In this document: positions 57,332 to 64,000 of the stretch, piece by piece
Layout of the letters: every line of letters starts with the position of its first letter
How positions within the stretch are numbered: the first letter of the stretch is position 1
Assembly: GCA_964017125.1 (NCBI GenBank)
Contig: OZ024908.1
Span: 62,317,439-62,381,438, forward strand
DNA: 64,000 bases
Direction: 5' to 3'
Source: Flabesymbios commensalis
Taxonomy: Eukaryota > Annelida > Polychaeta > Terebellida > Flabelligeridae
Translations under genes and position numbers: made by a program
The notes under the pieces: generated by a model
Seen by the model: the letters and a program-made list of their open reading frames with translations, nothing else
Database searches by the model: none
Told to the model about the DNA's origin: nothing

Positions 57332-57998
57332 GTATGCACTTCAAATATGCTGCTGCCGCTACAAGATATGTTCAAAGTTATCAGCCTTATAACAATGTGT
57401 AGGCAAACATCAGTGTTTTTTTTACAGTGGTGTTAATAATGGGATTCAGAACATAGCCTGATGTTTCAGACTTAAAGCTAGGTGTTGATGAGTAGAGTAC
57501 AAACCAAGTAAAACAAGAACTATGTGGTTTTGTATTTTAGTGCAAAAAAAAATATATTGAATTACAAATTAAAATTATATACTGAATGATATTTTATACT
57601 GTATGTCAAAAGTAACAGTCAGGAAAGACAATTTTTATTTTATATTTTACAGGCGCACATAGATTTCTCAATTTTGAAAATAAAAATAAATTTTGATTTT
57701 AAGACACTGTGCCGGAATATTCTAACCCCAGTCCATACCAACATTGCTACCAATTTTGATATCATGAATGTTGGACATGTTGGAAGCCTATCAAAATGAT
57801 AACCCTTGTCCTGCTATGCCCGTATACATGTATATACAGTTTCACACATGTTTTAGATCAATAGAAAAACAAATTATTCACTAAATTTGATCAAATAGTT
57901 TTTGGTAGATGTTTAGTAAATCCAATACTTCAATTTAATTATATATAAATAGTAAAAATTACACATTTAATATTCTTGGAAAAATACAAGGATTAAAT
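57332..57998. other. Upstream flank of NGRN
   Basis: This holds the presumed NGRN promoter (minus strand). I see no TATA box and no copy of the PIGO/ENSA module. The sequence is AT-rich and otherwise featureless. Confidence 0.4.
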
Positions 57999-58243
57999 GG
58001 ATGGCATCATGCACAAGTGGGCTAACCCACATTTTGACGATTTTGAGAAAAAATTGCGCTGCAACATGAAGTACAGGATAAAACAAATAAATACAAATTA
58101 ACACAAAAATGTAACAAAATCAGTGACCAAATGGTCCAACCCTGAATGTGAAACTCGTATATTGATCAAGTTGTTGTTATCAATAGCATAGATTGTCATT
58201 GTTTTTTTAATGTGTGTTAGCCCGCTTGTGCATGATGCCATCC
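57999..58243. mobile_element. 245-bp MITE with 28-bp ends and AAAT target duplication
   Basis: GGATGGCATCATGCACAAGT(GGGCTAAC) at the left is matched by GTTAGCCCGCTTGTGCATGA(TGCCATCC) at the right, with one or two mismatches. AAAT lies directly outside both (57995-57998 and 58244-58247). A diverged relative lies at about 63080-63310. Confidence 0.9.
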
Positions 58244-59612
58244 AAATACCCCAAGCATATAAAAAGCAAGGTGTCCAATATTGGTTTTAAGGCCTTCTGG
58301 TCATTTTGACTCTAAATGAACAGTTGATATTAATTTTCAGCATCTAAAATAAAATCTATTGCCTGTACCAGTAGAAAGAACAAAGGTGTGGTTTCTGTCC
58401 CTAGAAATATTTACAACTCGGTCACATACATATTTTTGGAAAGTAGGTATACAAAAAATTATGTCTGTTAACCCTTTCCAGCACGAGTTTTTTTAGTGAA
58501 ATTTAAATAAAAATAATAACTCAATACACATATTATGATATATTTTAAACGGTTATTCCAATGCACATGAAATTTTCTACGCACTTGGAGAACACTTGGG
58601 GGATAAACACAAGCTTCTCATCATACCCCTCAAAGACGTACCCTTACTCCCTAGAAACGGCTCCCATGGAAACGGTACACAATTTTATGTATTGTGTATT
58701 TTCAAGACGCACAAGATCAAATTAATATAGAATAAATAAATATGTATATATCAATAGAATTGTAAGATGACCGTGGAACATCTTACACAACGAATCCTCA
58801 ATATAGGATCAGTAGCTGTTGTTGCTATGTGTATATACGTCAACAACCATTAACCCTTTCCATGCGAAATATTTCATTATTTCGAAATAAAATGTAAACA
58901 AGAGGACTGAAGTCCTATATCATCCCCCGCCATTAATTAGGTTAGAGTTTTTTGCGGTCACAAATACTTAAAAAGTCGTGGTGGCAATCCTAAATATCAG
59001 TAAAATCACCTGCACATTATTTCTGACTTTAAAGGTTCCTACATTGAAGTCTATTCTGGTATAGAGTTTCCAAAACATGACTTTCAGTTTAATTATGATA
59101 CAAAATGCCGTGTATACGTGGCCATACTGCATCATTCAGGACTCTCATATAAGATGTTTTAATGATTGTATGGCCGAATGATATTTAAACTGTTGCCATT
59201 TGAATTTTGTGTAAACACGCCATATGCTAATTTTGGTCACGTGAAGGTGGCGTACGCAAACCGAGAGAGTCTGACAAAGTTCAGTCGTAAACACATCAAC
59301 CACTCCATGCTGTCACCAGCGCCACACCCACGAGCCTGTAGGGGGAGATCGCCTTTCTCACAGAATGAATATAGGGCCTACTATAACAGTTTACTTGAAA
59401 ATGCCTGACAAAAACTCATCGTCATCTCAGATTCTGAGATGCTGTGCCCAGTGAGAACACACGCTTAATAGTTTGCCAGCTCAGGTCGGCTCAGATACAC
59501 GTAGGCCGACAACCAGACAACACCACAGACCCACACCTATGCCACCGCGTGCAGCTATCATGTGGGCAGCTGTATGGTGGTAATGTGTATGAAAAATACG
59601 CGCCAATACACA
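58244..59612. other. Intergenic mosaic
   Basis: TTAACCCTTTCCAGC (58469) and TTAACCCTTTCCATG (58852) look like single ends of piggyBac-like MITEs. 58920-59050 holds one unit of the 60.2-61.0 kb array next to 'tcatcccccgcc'. No gene was recognised in 59060-59612; short frames there have no domain. Confidence 0.5.
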
Positions 59613-59722
59613 CCCAGCAAACACAAGGCATTCACCCAATTCTGTTTCAATGTTGGTCCACCGTCTTCGACGCTGGCCCAACATTAAAACAGCATCGGGT
59701 GAATACCTCGTGTTGTTGGGCA
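59613..59722. mobile_element. 110-bp near-perfect palindromic MITE, CCCAGCAAACAC family
   Basis: CCCAGCAAACACAAGGCATT pairs with the right 'cctcgtgttgttgggca', and the match runs through the centre (GTTGGTCCACCGTC / GACGCTGGCCCAAC). Frames on both strands across it are by-products of the palindrome. Confidence 0.85.
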
Positions 59723-60239
59723 GGGTCGTCCTCGCCCAGTGCGCGCTACCACCAGTCTGTCCCGCAAGGCGGGAATTTGCCAGCAGTCATGACAGTAGGC
59801 CTACCAAGCTGCAGATAACCCCACAGGTAGGCCTATAGCCTACCGACCCCACATCGGGCTTCTGAAACTATAGATATGTTAACATCTCAGTTAAAGTAAG
59901 CCACAATTATCATCTAACCGTAATAACCCTGTCTAGTGTAGGCCACTTTTGACTTGAAAAACGGCTCAGCCATTCCATTGCTCGTTTGTTTACTGAACTG
60001 TCAAAAATAGACCCGGCCACATCACCAGTGATCACATGATCGGCACATGACACATGCATGCTCTATTGTTGATTGATAATGCCTCGCAACTTGTGGGTCA
60101 CATTGGAGAATTGTTGAATGACTATACTGCATTTTAAAGTCGTTTTGGCGGCGATATTTATCAAAATAAATATCAATAATAGATAAATCAGGCCTTATAG
60201 CCAATTTTATAGTCTCATTACTTCGAAGTGTGTACCTTT
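59723..60239. other. Intergenic stretch, nothing recognised
   Basis: No gene, array or clear element end was found here. Confidence 0.4.
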
Positions 60240-60962
60240 AATTTTTGAGTTTTTGCGCTCACAAAAAATTATGAAGTTCATGCATGGCTATCATTTTGAA
60301 TTTCCATATCGTAGTGAATGTGATTGTAAATTTTGATTAATTTACGACATAAGTTTTTGAGTTTTTTGTGACCTCAAAAAATTGAAATTCATCCGTGGCA
60401 GCCATTTTGAATTTTAGCAAAGCCTAAAAAAATCACCTGCACATCTCCATATTGTGGGGAATGATTTCTGACGTAGGGTTTTAAAGTTTTTGCGCCCACA
60501 AAAAATTTTGATGTTGATTTCTGGCGGCCATTTTGAATTGATTGCACATGCACATGTAGCTTGGAATGTGATGGTTAAAATTGAAAAAAAATTGCCAAAA
60601 CTATTTTTTTGAGTTTTTGCGCAAACGAAAAAATTGCAGTTGGTCCATGGCGGCCATTTTGAATTTCAGTAAAACCTTGAAAATGTCGCCTGCACATCTC
60701 CATATGGTGGGGAATGTGATAGTAAAATTTGAATAATTTCTGGCTTCAAGTAGTTTTTGCTCCCACAAAATTTTTTGGAGTTGACCTCTGGCGGTCATTT
60801 TGAATTTTGGTAGCATCTTTAAAAAATCATTTGCAAATCCCCATGTTGCTAGGAATGTTGTGTTAAAATTTCTAAAAAAATTAACAAGTAGTTTTTGAGT
60901 TTTTGCGACCACAAAAAAACCTGACGCTGGACAGAATTCTGGCGCTACTAAAACCCCCCTTC
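60240..60962 (+). repeat. Degenerate tandem array, units 112-147 bp, six copies
   Basis: 'gagtttttgcgcccacaaaaaa' starts units near 60247, 60359, 60484, 60611, 60751 and 60898. Each is followed by 'tggcggccattttgaatt' and most by 'cacctgcacatctccatattgtggggaatg'. It ends in 'cttcccctatgggcagggg', a short hairpin like those near 28670 and 29270. An isolated unit lies at 58920-59050. Confidence 0.82.
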
Positions 60963-61199
60963 CCCTATGGGCAGGGGATAAAAAGGAGTAATCTCAGTAG
61001 CTATAGAACGCTAGGCTTGCAAGAGATTTTAAAGATATCGAAATTGGTATCATTATTAGTATGGGATGGGGTTAGACTCTTCAGGTACTCAGGGCCTGTT
61101 AAAAGTCATCTCACTTCACATGATTCTGGGAACTGCCACACATGTGTTTCTATACATTGCGCCTATCCAGAAGTGGACAATATGGCTTGGCTTGTATTT

Positions 61200-62309
61200 T
61201 TTTTTTGAATTTATGAAACTTTGACCTTGCAATGACCTTGAGGTGACCTCTGACTGACCCAAATGTTGCATGCTCACAATGGCCTTCCCCTGCCGAATCT
61301 CACATGTGTACGTATGGTTAATACACCTTGTAGATCCACAGTTACAGCCATTATGCCAAACACGTGCATTTCCATTAAATGACAACCATTATCCCTGGGT
61401 CCTTCTATGACTTGGGAGTCAAAGGGTTAGCACAATTTAGGTTGAGATATGAATGAGATAGAGGGTAATATTTTTTTAATTATTACCGAACTAATTAAAC
61501 ATTGCACAATGTAGTCTGGCCGAAAGTATACAATTTTAAATGTATTGTGGCAATCTAAAGGCCATGTTAATGCAAAATACGGGCATGTGAAAAATGATGT
61601 TATATTTCACCGGCCCTCAGGTGCCGTACGGGCGTGAAAGGGTTAAGCGAGAACAAAATGTACAATGCAGCTATGGTGGTCTATCTAAAGCAAATAAGTT
61701 GCAGGTGTGACCTTAGTGTGCCATATCAAGATTTCATGAATGAGTTTGCAATTAAATGGCAACAGTATACTTTTATCTTACAACTCCAGCACGGTCTATA
61801 AAACATAAACCTTTGAATTTAGGCAGCTGATTTTTATGTGGAATTAAAAAGCAAGATTATCTAGTGTCAGGTCTGGATATCCCGTCATTAAATTTTATCC
61901 ACCACACAGATTTTTCCCTGTGGTGGAAAATATAAACATCTGCTGGCTGTTGAATTATATTGGTTATTGATGTATTCCAATAAAATAAAACTGATAATAG
62001 CAATACCTTGAGGATTTCTTCTCATATTTGGTGCATTACTGTAGCTTGAAGATTACCAATATATACTTTACTACTGTTCTAAGTCCACGCGAATGGACAG
62101 TTACCATCAAACTGGGCCTACTCAGGTAGGCCTAGTATATAATTGAGAGGGACCCCTTTCAGAGTTTCAGCCAGGGGGGATACAGCACCATTGGGGAGAA
62201 CTCAAACATTCCTGGCGAAAACCTTTCACATTCTTATATATTGCGACAAAAGTTTCTACTGTACCCCTCTTTTATTCAGTTATCACAATTTATTGCCCAT
62301 ATATAGGCC
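61200..62309. other. Intergenic stretch with TGACCTTG half-sites and MITE ends
   Basis: 61218-61255 reads TGACCTTGCAATGACCTTGA then GGTGACCTCTGACTGACC, two perfect ERR/SF1-type half-sites plus relatives. 'gtcaaagggtta' (61420) and 'cgggcgtgaaagggttaa' (61625-61642) look like right ends of piggyBac-like MITEs. No gene was recognised. Confidence 0.45.
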
Positions 62310-62720
62310 TAGGGGAGAGTGAGGAAAGTTGGGCCACCCCTTGTAAAGGTAAATCTGATTTCCCAGAGGCATGTTTAGTGCCATCTATAGTGAATATAAA
62401 TTACTTTATTTACTCATCATATTTGGTAAGAAACTTTTTCAAAGATACAAAAAAAAAATTTAATGTAGTTTTGAAAATATTTTTGATGTGCATTTCATGC
62501 TGATCATTTATCAATGCTTCAAGATATAATTTAGATTGTGACTATATTTGTACATGTAGTCTATGTTTTGACTAATAGGCTATAATGAGGCCATAATTTT
62601 AAAATACAGGATAAATAGATTTTTGCAAATAGCGCCGGATAAGGCAAGTTGGGCCACTTTTATGGGGAAAGTTGAACATGGCTTAGACTTGCCATGGCCC
62701 AACTTGCCCCAAGTAAAAAA
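62310..62720. mobile_element. About 410-bp element with AGTTGGGCCA ends
   Basis: 'gggagagtgaggaaagttgg'+'gccac' on the left pairs with 'ggcccaacttgccccaagt' on the right. An internal 'ggcaagttgggccacttt' (about 62642) repeats the motif. I recall GGCAAGTTGGGCCA repeats as common in echinoderm-type genomes. No coding capacity. Confidence 0.6.
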
Positions 62721-63079
62721 TACAAATAGAAAGAAAAAAACAGGTTTTTTTTAATGGCTGCCATTTTCTTGCCAAATTATTGACAGGCGACCAAAACATT
62801 TTGCTTTTGTGGCAAGCCAGCTGGTAAGTGCCTGGAATCACTGATAGAGATAACGAGTCTACAAAAAATCAAATTAAAAATATATTTTTTTTCTCTTTTA
62901 AAGTTAACTGCAATCAGAACATTCTAATTTTGTGACCTGGAAAGTCAGTGTGTACATACAAAATCACAAGCGATTTGGACTAGCAGTCCTTGAGATAACC
63001 ATTTAGTTTGGTATATTTAGGCTAGTAATGAAAATAATTTTTTTTTATATTAATCATCCAAATTTTACAATTGAAGGGT

Positions 63080-63310
63080 TCCATGCACAAACATGCTAAC
63101 TCTGGTTTTGTCATTTTGAGAAAAAGGCGATTTCGTATTTTTAGCATGGTGAAATGCTTATAACTTATTTACTTTTTATCGTAGGGAATCATAATTAATG
63201 TCATTATCTTCGTCTTTTTATTTAATTTCTGATTCAGTTATGCAATAAATAATTTTGCTGAAAGCTTTAGATAGAACCGCCTATAAAGTGACTTAACACA
63301 TTTGTGCACG
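63080..63310. mobile_element. Diverged relative of the 57999-58243 MITE
   Basis: 'ccatgcacaaacatgctaac' and 'gtcattttgagaaaaaggcg' correspond in order to 'tcatgcacaagtgggctaac' and 'acgattttgagaaaaaattg' of the intact copy. The right end 'cacatttgtgcacgca' is decayed. Confidence 0.5.
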
Positions 63311-64000
63311 CACATGACTCTTTATTCCTGCATGCAAAATAAAGGCAAGTCGAGTTAGCAATTTCAAACCTGAAGAGATTGTCGATGCTATATACGTAAT
63401 GCATTTCAATATCACAAAAACATGGCATGCAAAAAGATGTCAAATAGACTTGTCAAAGGCAAATATGAACAAATATGCATATATCAAAGTGAAAAGTCGA
63501 CTTGACATGGTTGTTTTGATGGTTTATTTCATGACAGGCTGAAATATGTACACCTATCTGGTATCATTATTAATATGGTGAATTTTGCTATCAACATGGA
63601 AAAAATCGTTTTTCACTAACTAGAATGATATTTTAAAATAATGAGAAAAAATGTTCTAAAGCTACGAGGATCGAGATATTAATTTGGCAAAACCCACAAG
63701 TAACCAGTAGGAGCGGCATGTATATATATACATGCTTATGTGATCTTAAAACATAATAGACCAGTATTTTGCAAACGAGAGACTGAAAAACCCATTGTAA
63801 TACATAAAGTAGCTCAAAGACGTATAAACTGCATAACCATCCTAAAGCTTATTAGGCTTTTGGACTAAAAACAGTACATTATTACTTGTCACCCGTGGAA
63901 ACTGATCCACTTGATGTACAAGATAAAAACAACTTTATATAGAAACGATTTAAAATAGCAATAGTGAAAGCCATCAACCACACTCAGGAAAGAGAAAGGG
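63311..64000. other. Right edge of window, no gene recognised
   Basis: AT-rich. 'caagtcgagttagc' (63345), 'gacttgtcaaag' (63448) and 'gtcgacttgacatggttgtt' (63497) resemble the motif of the 56169-56813 element. Nothing else was seen. Confidence 0.4.

Noticed and set aside
59444-59838. Overlapping forward and reverse frames of 60-124 codons
   Set aside because: They cross a palindromic MITE, which opens frames on both strands.

Overview
This window is nuclear DNA of a marine invertebrate deuterostome. An echinoderm or hemichordate relative fits best: genes have many introns, intergenic DNA is AT-rich, the motif aggccta is scattered everywhere, and host exons make up under 5% of the bases. The exact taxon cannot be fixed from this sequence alone. 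No bacterial, organellar, retroviral or Polinton-like gene was recognised.

Three host genes are supported by protein similarity and phase-matched splice sites. (1) PIGO lies on the minus strand at 1-4572 and runs off the left edge. It encodes GPI ethanolamine phosphate transferase 3. (2) An ENSA/ARPP19 (endosulfine) gene lies on the plus strand with its CDS at 12864-22435 in three exons, giving 149 aa. (3) Neugrin (NGRN) lies on the minus strand at 52878-57331 in three exons, giving 464 aa. PIGO and ENSA stand head to head, 8.3 kb apart. Their upstream regions share a collinear homologous module of about 250 bp carrying CACGTG and TGACGTCA sites. It sits at nearly the same distance from each start codon and in the same orientation relative to each gene. 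I consider this the most unexpected observation.

The rest is a dense mosaic of repeats. It includes fragments of CR1/L2/Jockey-like LINEs at about 10.1-11.5, 32.2-32.9, 33.5-34.3, 40.6-41.4 and 46.8-47.6 kb (the last duplicated at 49.7-50.5 kb). It includes a tRNA-derived SINE with a 14-bp target duplication at 5654-5956, and many MITEs with readable terminal inverted repeats. It also includes satellite-like arrays at 7.95-8.3, 8.6-10.1, 21.3-22.0, 27.7-29.3, 34.5-39.1, 41.5-41.8, 51.9-52.6, 54.9-55.6 and 60.2-61.0 kb.

Two larger mobile elements stand out. One (17761-19914) has inverted arms of about 440 bp around a degenerate gene of a family I recall only from invertebrate mobile elements. 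The other (42181-46352) has TIRs of about 230 bp, a 5-bp target duplication and arrays of a 12-14 bp motif inside each end. Its right part belongs to a 2915-bp segment that is repeated in tandem (45131-48045 and 48061-50975) with no difference in the lines compared. The junction holds a 15-bp filler that looks templated.
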